64,000 nucleotides of DNA from Chondrosia reniformis (GCA_947172415.1 OX359196.1:4156501-4220500); one strand, 5' to 3'; shown: positions 36,472 through 46,734, counted from the stretch's first letter. Numbers and translations are program-made. The notes: generated by a model not told the origin, from the sequence alone.

Positions 36472-38782
36472 ATGAAGAGAAAGATGTCTTTAGTAGCTGC
36501 CAGCCTTTTAGTGCTGATTGCTGTACAAGTTGGAGTCTCAAATGCCATGACATGTAAGCTTTGAAATACTGTAGTGTGTCACTATTTGATAAACCTAATA
36601 ATTAATGCATAAAGAGTAAATACTTATCATATCCTAACTATATATATATACGTAGTACTATGTATATATGTATATACAAATCTTCTCTCCTTTTATAGAC
36701 CGTGTTAAGAATGAAATAACAAAAATGATGACAAGTGTCAATGCTCACATAAGCAGTGTCATGGAAAAGAATGGAGATCCATCCAAGATTACCATACAGT
36801 CTCCTTTTTCACTTCACAAGCTAATGAATCTACCAACAAATCGATCCTATTCACTGGTTAGTGCTGCTCTCTCAACAGAAATGGCATACCATAAGCTCAA
36901 AAGAATGGCTGAAGCCGATTCTGAAATAATGACATACCTTGAAGATGGCTTGGAATTGATCACCCAAAACTGTGTTGATCCAACAGAAGAAAACATCGAC
37001 TGTACAGAAGAAGAAATACGGCTACAGTCTCAATTACCAGGGTTTGATAGATGGAGGCACTACAGTTTTGATGGCACATGCAACAATCTAGCCCGTCCTA
37101 GCAGAGGAGCTACATCTGTTGCACTTAGAAGGCTACTTCCGGCTGCTTATGATGCCTTACCAGCAAAACCAAGACAAACATCAGTTCTTAACGCCCCCCT
37201 GCCAGGTGCTAGAACAGTCTCAAATGGTCTTAGTCAGGGTACTCAAATCAATGGACAGCTTTTCACTACATTAGGTCTTGTGTGGGGTCAATTTACAGAT
37301 CATGATATAACCCTTACATGCGCTGGAAACTTTGAATCCGAACTAAACTGTGAAGAAACATGCAGTGATGTGCCTAGAGATTCTTGTTTACCGATTGATA
37401 TAACTGGACGCAGAGATATTCTCAGTTGCAGAGAATGTATTCCATTTGTTAGGTCCTGCCCTGTCTGTATGAAATCTAGAGATTGCCAAAGGGAGCAGCT
37501 TAATCAAATTACACCCTATATTGATGCTTCAGGGGTGTACGGACAACCTGATGCCCCTGAACCAAACTTTTGGAAAAACCTGGTTGATCTGTCCACCGGG
37601 AAAATGAGAGTATCTGTCAGTGCTTCGAATACAGATTTGCTACCTGAAGGTAATTCGATGTGTGTTGGTGGTTGTTTTCTAACTGGGGATGAGCGTGGAA
37701 ACGAACAGCCACTATTAACTGCTCTTCACACAATTTTTGTCAGAGAACACAATAGGTTAGTGGATAGACTGCGAAGGCTAAATCTACGCTGGTCACCCAG
37801 TAGGCTTTTCTTGGAAGCAAGAAGAATAGTAGCTGCTGAAATACAAAATATTGTCCAAACTGAATTTATACCACTCCTTCTTGGTGGAAGCCCACCACCA
37901 CCGGATCAGGAATGGACCGGATATTATTATGATAAGAACATTGACCCCACCATAACCAATGCATTTGCTACAGCCAGTTACAGATTTGGTCATAGTGGTA
38001 TCCCTGAGTTTTTAAAAAGAGTAGATAGTACCTTCTCAGAAATACAGCCTCTACTATTATTCCAAGGCTTCTTCAACACAAAGCACATCAGACAAAGCTC
38101 TGATGAAGGAGGTTTAGACAGCATTCTACGGGGAGCAACAATGCAAGGGGCATTCAAAGTAGACAATGTATTCTCTAACTCAATCAGAAACCAACTTTTT
38201 CAAATCAATCAAAGTACAGAAATAGCTGAGCCAAATTGTGGTCTTGACCTGGTTTCCCTCAATATCCAGAGAGGGCGTGAACATGGCTTGCCATCCTATA
38301 ATGAATATCGTGAGTTTGCCTTTAGAAAATGTGGAGTTACCAGTGGTAGGGTTCGAAGCTTTGAAGAGCTCAAACGTGACATACCCGCTGATACAGTGAA
38401 CATTCTGAGGTCAATCTACCGAAATGTAAATGATATTGATCTCTTTGCTGGTGGAATATCTGAAAGGCAACATATTTCTTATGGAGGGAATAGGGCTGCT
38501 ATTGGTCCAACCTTCTGGTGTTTAAACAGGCTACAGTTTATAAACATAAGACTTGGAGATAGGCTATGGTATGAAAATTCAAGAGTTTTCACAAGAACGC
38601 AGCTAAGGGAAATCAGAAAAGTTACCTTAGCCAAAATTCTTTGCAACAATGGAGATAATATCACTCGAATCCCAAGACAAGTGATGAAGTACTCCAGGTC
38701 ACCCCAAATAGTGGACTGCAGCAACATACCCGACTTGAACCTGTTTGCCTGGAAAGAGTATCGATATCGTCGCCGCTATTAG
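36472..38782 (+). CDS. Secreted animal haem peroxidase, 2 exons
   Basis: Exon 1 (36472-36553) encodes a signal peptide (MKRKMSLVAASLLVLIAVQV and on to an Ala/Thr). Exon 2 (36699-38782) carries the rest; the join is phase 1 and gives about 721 residues. The peroxidase fold shows the distal His in WGQFTDHDITL (about residue 229), the distal Arg in LHTIFVREHNRL (about 376) and the proximal His in TASYRFGHSGIP (about 459), as in myeloperoxidase, thyroid peroxidase and peroxidasin. The LNIQRGREHGLPSYNEYR block near the end is also diagnostic. There are no Ig, LRR or von Willebrand domains and no C-terminal membrane anchor, so a soluble secreted or granule enzyme oxidising halides or phenols with H2O2 is likely. 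The protein ends in a basic YRYRRRY tail. Confidence 0.93.
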
Positions 38783-39228
38783 CAAGGAAGAAAATTTAAT
38801 TATAACTGTAGACTGTACATATAGAGACTAATGTATGCCCATGCATGTACGTATGTCCCTGCAAACTCTAACATCCTATTAACCATCCATTCACACTCCT
38901 TAGATTAGTACTTTGTACATTAATACAGCTTTGAGAACCTTTCGTATTTATGGGCTGAGAATCAGTGATCGAAGAATCTAACCTCAATATACATATCATA
39001 TATTTTTGCTTCTATAAAACCTGAATGTTATAAATACATATAGCAAATGGTGTTTAGGGAAGCTGATACCTTCTTAGTTGTCGATTTCTTAAGGCGAGAC
39101 TGCATGAATAGTTTCGGCCATATTTATCGAGCCATCCTATATCTGGGAGAGGATCTGGGGGCTTCTCTTTCATCAGCACCAATTTACCAAAGATGCTGGT
39201 TTTGTCGCCAACTTTTTTAACACCGGTG

Positions 39229-39322
39229 CATTACCCGGACCAGAGCGCAAACGCCATTGTAATGTAATTCTAGGGTTAGGGTTAGGGCTAGGGCTAGGGT
39301 TTGCGCTCTGGTCCGGGTAATG
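39229..39322. repeat. Hairpin carrying TTAGGG-like repeats
   Basis: Perfect 24-base inverted arms (CATTACCCGGACCAGAGCGC plus AAAC at 39229-39252, complement at 39299-39322) enclose TAGGGTTAGGGTTAGGGCTA GGGCTAGGG (39270-39298), four to five units of the animal telomere repeat with C variants. It has no coding content. It looks like a small mobile hairpin or the scar of a telomerase-assisted repair. Confidence 0.85.
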
Positions 39323-39339
39323 TACCTTTTTTATCACAC

Positions 39340-39445
39340 ACGAAAAATCTAATACATCATTTTTCTACATGCTATAAGCCTATTCTGTAAAAAACCTATA
39401 TATAGGGGAAGTAACCTGAAGAGAGCTTTGGATGAAGATATACAT
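39340..39445 (-). repeat. Interspersed repeat family member (reverse)
   Basis: Reverse complement of the family at 9141 and 26444: TTTTTCTACATGCTATAAGC, CTATATATAGGGGAAGTAACC and AGAGCTTTGGATGAAGATA. It lies directly after the telomere-like hairpin. Confidence 0.6.
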
Positions 39446-40519
39446 GTATAAGTGGAGCTGGGAAAAAATATCTCTAGCAATTAGGTTAACTTTTAATACG
39501 ATAATACGATAATGTTGCATGTGTTAATAGACCTATGGTCAGATATTAGATCTCCCAATGGCTTTTAATCTGTTAAGTTGGACCAATCAGAGTGATGAAT
39601 GTATGAGTGTATTTTTAATCATTCAAATGATCATCTTGGTTACATAATAAATGGACTAGTACACACAGCATTAGTAAGAAGTAAAGTACATTGCAATCAA
39701 AGATAAATTTGTTCTAGACCTTGATCAAATTAGTTCATAATAGTAGACTTAATGTCCCTGCAAACTTTAACATCCTATTATCCATCCATTCACACTCCTT
39801 AGATTAGTATATACTTTGTATATTAATGGAGCTTTGAGAATCTTTTGAGTATTCTCAGTGTAAAATTATACAATTATATACACATATAGCTAAACAGGTT
39901 GATTGTGTAAATAAGTATCATTTGCTTCATCTTGGGGTATAGGCTAAGAATCTAACCTCAATATACACACCATATAGTTTTGATTCTATGAAACCTGAAT
40001 ATTACAATAAAGGTGTTTATTACCAGAAGCTGATAGCTTCTAAGTTGTCAATTTTTATTATAAATAGTGCGGCCTTGTTTCGATGGACCTTAAACATATA
40101 TTAGTCTCGAGCGTCCCATACCCTCATACAGTCGCTCTTAATGTTTTGGTACGTCGCGAGATATCCAGAGATGAGACAACGTAATCATCATGTGCATGTC
40201 ACGAGAAATGGTAAGGGAGAAATTAGCATATGATTACATGCGTCATCAGATCTCAGGTGTCAGAGATAAAACCTCGCAATGGGTTGGAATCTGTTAAAGT
40301 GGAACAGTGTCTATCAGTAATCAGTGATGGAAGTATAAAAGTGTATTTTTAATCATTCAACTAGTACACACAACATTGGTAAGAAGTAAAGTATATTGCA
40401 ATAAAGATAATGTGTTCTAGACCAAATTAGTACATAATATTAGAATTAATATATACTGCATGCATATTGCACTCAACACACAATAGGTTAATCATTACAT
40501 GTTAGTATAGAGTTCAACC

Positions 40520-40700
40520 CTAATTATAAGCTCGAGGGTTAATCACAGGTTCTCTAGCAGGTTTTGATTTTGCTTCTTTAACGAGTTGTCTATGTCCAGC
40601 ATATCCTATGAATCTATATGGCATTTTTTGACCAAAGCAGCTGGATAAGGTAAGGCCCATTTCATATGTTTCCACTAGATTCATATGTTCCGTAGCACCT
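40520..40700 (-). CDS. Possible terminal exon, unidentified
   Basis: After an ATATGTAG acceptor near 40700 a frame encodes about 58 residues, including LSSCFGQKMPYRFIGYAGHR and ending KPAREPVINPRAYN before a TAG. Its composition looks like real protein rather than repeat. No upstream exon was found; it could be an alternative last exon of the J-domain gene to its right or part of an unrecognised gene. I do not recognise the family. Confidence 0.3.
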
Positions 40701-40901
40701 ACATATATTAACATGCAGGAAATTAAATAGACACATGTATAAATGTTGTAAGTGTATAACATGTAAGTTACAATGATTATGTGCTTGACAGATGAGTCTA
40801 CATGTATCATTGAAAATTTAACATTGTTACAGTATACAAATAGAAATGCTACAATATAGCACTAAAGGTACATTAAATACATATTTAGCTAGCTTTAAAT
40901 A

Positions 40902-41090
40902 CAGCGGAAACTGTAAGAATTATCATTCCTTTTTAGGATGGTCACTTGCCTTAAGTGGCCATTTTATTCAATCAAGGTCGAAAAGTTCACATACAACATT
41001 ATGTTATTACTTTTAAATCCTAATAATTTCATCATCTGTCTAATGCAGATAAAATAGGTTCATGGTGGATGGTTTAGGAAGGTTCCACTG
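40902..41090. mobile_element. pogo-like MITE at the 3' end of the J-domain gene
   Basis: The ends read CAGCGGAAACTG (left) and, in reverse, CAGTGGAACCTTCC (right), with TA on both sides (40900-40901 and 41091-41092), bounding 189 bp. The minus-strand gene at 41040 runs into this element, so the last 16 or so codons (QWNLPKPSTMNLFYLH) and the stop codon come from the MITE. Confidence 0.65.
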
Positions 41091-44000
41091 TATAGTTATT
41101 ATAATTATATCAAACTCACTTTGACTTGATCTTCTAAAAGCCTTGAAAGCTGAATTGAACTCTTCTTCATTCTTTGCATTAAGGACTTGCTGAGGTATGT
41201 GATTTAGATTAATCTCAAAGTGATGAACAGCTGTATCTTTTCCTCTTTCCTGCAGTGCAATTAGTCTAAGGCTGGTCGGTGCCTCATTGTGTGCTGCAAT
41301 GTATTCCCGGCGGTAGTTCAATATCTGCCTCATGTGATTGAAATATTCAGATTTGGAGAATTGAGCTTTCCTGGTAGTTTTTAACTCATTAATGACCACA
41401 CCCTTGCTGGTTTTAACTACTAGATCCAAAAATCGGTTACCAACCCGCTCCTCAGCCGTTATTCCTTCAACTTTGCCAGGCATAGTAGAGAGAGTTCTTT
41501 TAAATACTGTTTGGATCATACTTTTAAATGTAATGGGATTGTAGAGATGTGAGTGAATTCCTGGAAAACCACCAGATCCCCCACCACCTCCTGAGGTTCC
41601 ACCAGATCCCCCACCACCTCCTGAGGTTCCACCAGATCCCCCACTGCCTCCTGAGGTTCCACCAGATCCCCCACCACCTCCTGAGGTTCCACCATATCCC
41701 CCACCACTTCCTGAGGTTCCACCAAATCCCCACCACCTCCTGAGGGTCCACCAGATCCCCACCACCCCCTGAGGTTCCACCAGATCCCCACTACCTCCTG
41801 AGGTTCCACCAGATCCCCCACTGTCTCCTGAGGTTCCACCAGATCCCCCACTGCCTCCTGAGGTTCCACCAGATCTCCGACCACCTCCTGAGGTTCCACC
41901 AGATCCCCCACTACCTCCTGAGGTTCCACCAGATCTCCGACCACCTCCTGAGGTTTCACCAGATCTCTGACCACCTCCTGTGGTCTGAAGAGAACTTTTG
42001 CAATTTCTGGATGCCCCAACAGATCCTGTACCTGTTGCTCCGACTGATCTTTCACTGGTATGCCTAGGCTTATCAGAGGATGTAGCAGATGAGGGCTTCC
42101 ATCCAGTTATAAATTTGGACTTGCTCCGACTTTGTACTGATTTTGCTGAAGAAAGATTCCTGGGTTGCAGCTGATATTTTTGAGATGATGTCTTCCTAAG
42201 ATGAACTTTGCTGTGTTTTATGTTTGGTGCCAGAAACACTCCTCCATAACTGAGAAAGTAAGCGTCTTCACCCATGGCTTCCTGATGGAGTGCAGCAGGG
42301 ACCCACATGGTCATTCCTATTTTAGATGAGTTCAGTCTACAAGACTGAGCAGCTGCAGTCTGCAATTGATTCATGAGACCGTTGAATGCTCTATATGTTT
42401 TGTTTCGCTCATCCTGGATCATTTTTATGATGTCTTGCTCAGTGATTTGGCAACTGCTCATATAAACAGCAAGTACTTGTGTGGCATAAGAGCTACCACC
42501 ACTGGAAATCCATGAACTAACATGACTTTCTAGGGAAGAATATGACATATTTTTGCTTCCATTGTGCATTAGTCCATTGACTACTTCTGTTGTGATTTCA
42601 GAATCAGTTGGAATGGCATACCTTATTCCAGAATGAGAGTTCCACCTATTATGCTCTATTGCTTCTTGAATAGAAGCTTGAATATCACAGTAGATTTTAG
42701 ATAACACTGGAACCAGATCCTTGGCATTCCTTATACAGATTTCCTGAAGCAATTCCTTGGGCACTCTCACTCTGGCACTGCATTTGTCCTTCAAATCTTT
42801 TACAGTGCTCTTCATCGCCACAACCAAAAATTGCAATTTCACTAGTTCTTTCAGGCGGGCAAACATTGGAAAATAAGTAGCAAGTAGGTCATATTTCTTT
42901 GTTAATTCTTCGGCAAATTTCTTTTCAGGACTGTTTGGATCATTATCCTCCTCTGTGTCATGCAGTGAGCCATCAGGACCTGGGAGAATTCGGTGAGTAC
43001 GAATTGACATTTTTGGCTCAGAAACAAGAAATTCTACTGTAGAACCCTTTTGTTCAGAGCTGTAAGTCAACTCATCTGCCTGAATCCAGAATCTATTAAT
43101 ATGGCTAGCACTAGGTCCTCGCTCATGAATTGGCTTTAGTAGCTCTTGAAGTTCAAAGGGTAAATCTTTAGTTAGATTAGCAGAAGTTGGTTGCTGCTGA
43201 AAAGGAGGAGCTGAGGAGACTTCAGATCCCACAGTGAAAGATTTCAGTAGATAATCAGTTTCAAATAGAGCATGTAGCAGGGGTGTGCCAGCCAGATTTT
43301 GTGGTTCGAATCTAAATTCCTGAAAAGGATGGTAATGTTGATCTAAATTGGGAGGGTCCAAACTAAAATAAATGGGGAAAAGATTTTCAGAATCAAGTTG
43401 AAGGACCGTATTTACATCGGTAGTTGAGAAGAGCCCAACTTTCCCTATTTCCTCATCTGTTGGAACAGTTAACAAGCTAATTGATGGATTTTCTGAATTT
43501 ATGTCAATTACTATGCCATGGAGACTGGAAAATTGCTCGTGAGTACCCAGGGTTTTTTGTTGAATAAGCCATCCATCCTTGGACCTTGGGCTTTGTGGGG
43601 AATAAAGAAGATTAGACACATCATCCAAAGACAGCCCTACTCTTTTTAGCAAGGCAGACATGGCCTTTTCTTTGGGTTTATCATCTTCATCAAGGACTTG
43701 CAATTTCTTCAAATCATTCTCGTACAGGTGATACCTAAGCTCATGAAATTGAATAGGGCAGCCATCACCTTGGGTATCCTGTAGTGCTACAGTGTACTCA
43801 GAGTGTAATCTACCAGAGAATATGTGCAGCAACAAGGCCTCAGAGACCATTACAGTGGGTGTGTCCCAAAATGGACAGAACCTAACATTATATACGAGCT
43901 TATGCAACCACCAAATCAAACATTCGCTCTCATCTTTAGTGGCCAATTGTGGGATCAATTTTGTGCACTGTAGTACCAAAGCAATGGCTAAGCGGAAAAT

Positions 44001-44261
44001 GTATGTCTGCATTGCAGGATGCAGTGACATTGTGGCAATTTCAACAGCTACTTGGGAACACCAAATTATAGATTTCCTGAGGACATATAGATTCTGCATT
44101 CTTTCCTTGGGATTCTGTAGGACTACAGAAAGGTGCTTAAGCAACCATAAGGCTGCATTGATAAAGCAAGTAGCCACTTGGGATGAGTGTTCACATGCAG
44201 GTACAAGGTCAATGTAGGCCATAGCCACTTCTAATTCGTTCCATCTTTTTTTTCTCTTCAA
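41040..44261 (-). CDS. J-domain locus, C-terminal frame: novel region, Gly/Ser repeat, PD-(D/E)XK-like domain
   Basis: A 1073-codon open frame, most likely the continuation of 46263-44209 after a one-base shift in an eight-A run (44246-44253). No named domain was recognised over about residues 10-740; residues 440-500 form a helical block (FAEELTKKYDLLATYFPMFA). Residues about 755-900 are a low-complexity Gly/Ser/Thr array from a 30 bp minisatellite. The last 143 residues include RFLDLVVKTSKGVVINELKT: D946, E959 and K961 have the D-(x)n-E-x-K spacing of restriction-endonuclease-fold nucleases, followed by a helix with QILNYRREY. Nuclease activity is inference from this motif alone. The C-terminal 16 residues are encoded by an inserted MITE. 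Confidence 0.75.
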   Translation of the reverse strand: MKRKKRWNELEVAMAYIDLVPACEHSSQVATCFINAALWLLKHLSVVLQNPKERMQNLYVLRKSIIWCSQVAVEIATMSLHPAMQTYIFRLAIALVLQCTKLIPQLATKDESECLIWWLHKLVYNVRFCPFWDTPTVMVSEALLLHIFSGRLHSEYTVALQDTQGDGCPIQFHELRYHLYENDLKKLQVLDEDDKPKEKAMSALLKRVGLSLDDVSNLLYSPQSPRSKDGWLIQQKTLGTHEQFSSLHGIVIDINSENPSISLLTVPTDEEIGKVGLFSTTDVNTVLQLDSENLFPIYFSLDPPNLDQHYHPFQEFRFEPQNLAGTPLLHALFETDYLLKSFTVGSEVSSAPPFQQQPTSANLTKDLPFELQELLKPIHERGPSASHINRFWIQADELTYSSEQKGSTVEFLVSEPKMSIRTHRILPGPDGSLHDTEEDNDPNSPEKKFAEELTKKYDLLATYFPMFARLKELVKLQFLVVAMKSTVKDLKDKCSARVRVPKELLQEICIRNAKDLVPVLSKIYCDIQASIQEAIEHNRWNSHSGIRYAIPTDSEITTEVVNGLMHNGSKNMSYSSLESHVSSWISSGGSSYATQVLAVYMSSCQITEQDIIKMIQDERNKTYRAFNGLMNQLQTAAAQSCRLNSSKIGMTMWVPAALHQEAMGEDAYFLSYGGVFLAPNIKHSKVHLRKTSSQKYQLQPRNLSSAKSVQSRSKSKFITGWKPSSATSSDKPRHTSERSVGATGTGSVGASRNCKSSLQTTGGGQRSGETSGGGRRSGGTSGGSGGSGGTSGGGRRSGGTSGGSGGSGGTSGDSGGSGGTSGGSGDLVEPQGVVGIWWTLRRWWGFGGTSGSGGGYGGTSGGGGGSGGTSGGSGGSGGTSGGGGGSGGTSGGGGGSGGFPGIHSHLYNPITFKSMIQTVFKRTLSTMPGKVEGITAEERVGNRFLDLVVKTSKGVVINELKTTRKAQFSKSEYFNHMRQILNYRREYIAAHNEAPTSLRLIALQERGKDTAVHHFEINLNHIPQQVLNAKNEEEFNSAFKAFRRSSQSEFDIIIITIQWNLPKPSTMNLFYLH
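41568..41990 (-). repeat. 30 bp coding minisatellite (GGGGSGGTSG)n
   Basis: About 14 units of 30 bp (plus strand CCACCAGATCCCCCACCACC TCCTGAGGTT) encode a ten-residue Gly/Ser/Thr repeat on the minus strand. Three consecutive units (about 41719-41805) are each 29 bp because a five-C run is four Cs. The three losses add up to one codon, so the frame shifts to LVEPQGVVGIWWTLRRWW and then returns. Confidence 0.9.
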
Positions 44262-46263
44262 CTTGCTTAAATATGGCTGCCTCGTATTTGTAGAAATTTA
44301 CACCACTTGTTGTGCACAGTTCTGACCACTGCTTAGTGGTGGGGGGCTTAAGTTGCTCAACTGTTGGTAGGACTATACAGGAAGTCTCAGCTGCACAACT
44401 GGCCACTGGATCTTCTGATTGTTTTAATTGGTCAAGAGCAGTTTGAATGCTTTCCATTGTAACTGCTGAGTGGTCAGGTAGATAGTGCAGGACAAGATCA
44501 ATTGCTGTCTTTCTCAGGCATGAAGAAAGAGGTGCAGTAAGCACAGCCAAATGAATCAGAGAAAACCCTGTGTGACAATTCTGTCTTTGGAGATTTAGGC
44601 ATCCTCTGAAAAAGAGCAAGTGTGCTCTATCTTCTGCAAGCATATGATCTTGAAATGACTTCTTTGAGTCAAGGAACATTGTAAGTGCCTCCAGTATGTA
44701 ATCCTTGCTATTGTTAATGGCAATTAAATCATCATTCCTCTCATCCTGTAGAATTTGCATTATGCTTTCAAACTCCCTCTTTCCCCAGGCAGCCTCAAAT
44801 TTGATATGATAAGTTTTCATGCATTGTTTCCACTCTTCTTTCTTTTGGGAGATAGTGGTAGAAATCACTACTTCAATTTCTTTCTTCTTATCAAGGAGTT
44901 CTTCCAAGCTAAAGGCATCTTTAGCATTTATGCTAGCATCACATGCAGAAAGGTGAGCCTCTTTAGCAGTTAGAAGAAGGCAATACTTATCAAACCAATC
45001 GATATCATCCATTTCTTCTGACATCACAATTAGGGCCTTTGAAGATATTAAGTGAGCTTTAACAACATCACTCGGATTGGTGGCTGCTTTTAGTGCATCA
45101 GAAACTAAAGGAAATACCATTTCTGGCAATCCTGTGCTAATGAGATCTTTTGCATCGTGTAGTAGAGTTGATGGTCCTGGGGGTCGTGAGCAATAAGCTA
45201 AGTGGAGGCAGCCCACTCCTGCTGATACATTGGGGTTGTCAGAATTAAGGTAAGATGATCCAGCATTGGTCCAATCATTCATATCTTGACTGTGGTTCTC
45301 ATCCCGGCAAGATTCACAGACTGGCTGAGGTAGCATCAAGCCATAACGAGGTAGGCAGTATTGGTCTGTGGTTAAGGCAGTGACCCTATTGCAAAGTATG
45401 CAAGTATCCTTTTGGCGTTTCTTAGGCAAATCTAGTGGTTTCACTTCAGTGTGTGGGATGAAGGTTTCTAAGAGCTTCAGCAAATCTTTGTCTTCGTCAG
45501 CGCCCAATTTATTTTTGTGGATTCCAAAGACACCTAGTAGTAGTAGTAGATCCTCCTTTGATGCATCAGAAAAGTCAATTATAGGCACTAACTCTCCACA
45601 GGTTAAAATATTCTTTCTTCCTCTTTTTTTCGTAATACGTGCAGAAAGTATAAGATGATTAATACGATCATTAAAAGAATCTGTTTTTTCCCCTTTCCTT
45701 TTTGAAGGGTTGCTGTCAACAGACAAAAGAGAGGCATATTCTAGATGTTTCATTTTTTTAATATTTGTCCTGAGGGCAGCACACTTTTTCATTTGACTCA
45801 TTAGTTTTGGCATTGACTCCTGTGAAAACTTTGTCATTTCATCTCTAAGAAAACTGGTAAATTTGCCAATATCTTCCACATTTTTCCATTTTATCTTTTC
45901 CCACAATATCATTTTGGCTTTAAGCTTCGCTGAGAATTTTGGCCCATCTGGTAGAGGGATCATGTGACCTTGTGGTGCATCATCGTCATCTAGAAGCTTC
46001 TGATCATATTCTCTTCTTTTGATACGGTCTGTAAGGACACTATAGGCTTCATTAACTTTCTGCATCCATTCTCTTGCTTGTGAGTGTGGATTCTTATCAG
46101 GATGTAGTTGGCGAGCTCGTTGCCTATAGGCCTTGCGAATGTCTTCTTCCGTTGAATTAGAGCAAATGCCTAATGTATCGTATAAATTGAGATTTGGTGT
46201 AAGATCTGGTATAGAGATATTTGGCTGGCCCTGTGACTCTGCCATGTTTATGCTTATTGTCAA
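44209..46263 (-). CDS. J-domain (DnaJ) protein, N-terminal frame
   Basis: The N terminus after a short leader is a J domain (about residues 26-92): LYDTLGICSNSTEEDIRKAY, RQLHPDKNP with the HPD signature that stimulates Hsp70 ATPase, and NEAYSVLTD. No G/F region or DnaJ zinc finger follows. A Cys cluster (CILCNR...CESCRDEN, about 288-322) could bind zinc. The rest is helical and unrecognised. The frame ends 20 codons past an A8 run; the sense continuation is the 1073-codon frame starting at 44261. With one A fewer, the two join to about 1,740 residues. The start at 46263 is followed by an alternative Met seven codons later. Hsp70 co-chaperone activity is the only function the sequence supports. 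Confidence 0.85.
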   Translation of the reverse strand: MTISINMAESQGQPNISIPDLTPNLNLYDTLGICSNSTEEDIRKAYRQRARQLHPDKNPHSQAREWMQKVNEAYSVLTDRIKRREYDQKLLDDDDAPQGHMIPLPDGPKFSAKLKAKMILWEKIKWKNVEDIGKFTSFLRDEMTKFSQESMPKLMSQMKKCAALRTNIKKMKHLEYASLLSVDSNPSKRKGEKTDSFNDRINHLILSARITKKRGRKNILTCGELVPIIDFSDASKEDLLLLLGVFGIHKNKLGADEDKDLLKLLETFIPHTEVKPLDLPKKRQKDTCILCNRVTALTTDQYCLPRYGLMLPQPVCESCRDENHSQDMNDWTNAGSSYLNSDNPNVSAGVGCLHLAYCSRPPGPSTLLHDAKDLISTGLPEMVFPLVSDALKAATNPSDVVKAHLISSKALIVMSEEMDDIDWFDKYCLLLTAKEAHLSACDASINAKDAFSLEELLDKKKEIEVVISTTISQKKEEWKQCMKTYHIKFEAAWGKREFESIMQILQDERNDDLIAINNSKDYILEALTMFLDSKKSFQDHMLAEDRAHLLFFRGCLNLQRQNCHTGFSLIHLAVLTAPLSSCLRKTAIDLVLHYLPDHSAVTMESIQTALDQLKQSEDPVASCAAETSCIVLPTVEQLKPPTTKQWSELCTTSGVNFYKYEAAIFKQVEEKKKMERIRSGYGLH

Positions 46264-46734
46264 ACTCTGTAATATGTAGGAAATAAAAGGGATTCTAAAT
46301 TATATATTTAATATTTATTTTGCATGCATAAAGTATATTTAAGTATGAATTTCCTGAAACAAACACACCGTATTTGTCCGCATACAGTATATAGAAGCCC
46401 AGGCTTCTATGTTTTCAGTTATTTACTATATATACAGTGTACTGACTAAATCTTCACTATATAATATTTAACTTGATTGTAGCTATCCCAAGAGTCAGAG
46501 CATTAATGTAGTATTTAAATGTAACTGTAAATTTATATTTTATGTTAAGGTTGTATTTTGATTCCTGGTGTTAGTATATATCCCCATTTTACTAATTTAT
46601 AATAATAATAATAATTAATAATATGCAATTGTAGTATTAATATTATGCCGGTAATAATACCGTATGTAAAATGTTCTTCCAATTAAGCTCCGTGAAATAC
46701 TTCACATTGGTGACAGGCCGATTATATTTACAAA

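Larger units (their letters stand above)
38850..40455. repeat. Diverged tandem duplication of the peroxidase 3' flank
   Basis: Landmarks recur in order in two blocks. TGTCCCTGCAAACTCTAACA is at 38855 and, with one change, at 39752. GAATCTAACCTCAATATACA is at 38973 and 39950. CTGATAC/GCTTCT..AGTTGTC is at 39064 and 40030. TTTTTAATCATTCAA is at 39613 and 40349, and AGTACACACAGCATT at 39656 and 40366. Spacing differs because of insertions, including the telomere-like hairpin at 39229-39322. No coding sequence was seen. Confidence 0.75.

Noticed and set aside
41516..42055. Minus-strand frame rich in DLVEPQEVVG repeats
   Set aside because: It is the alternate frame of the 30 bp minisatellite. The Gly/Ser frame is the one continuous with the flanking domains.
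44246..44253. A-AAA-AAG slippery site for programmed -1 frameshifting
   Set aside because: The downstream frame is reached by skipping one base (+1), not by -1 slippage, and no stem-loop was seen after it, so an indel is the simpler reading.
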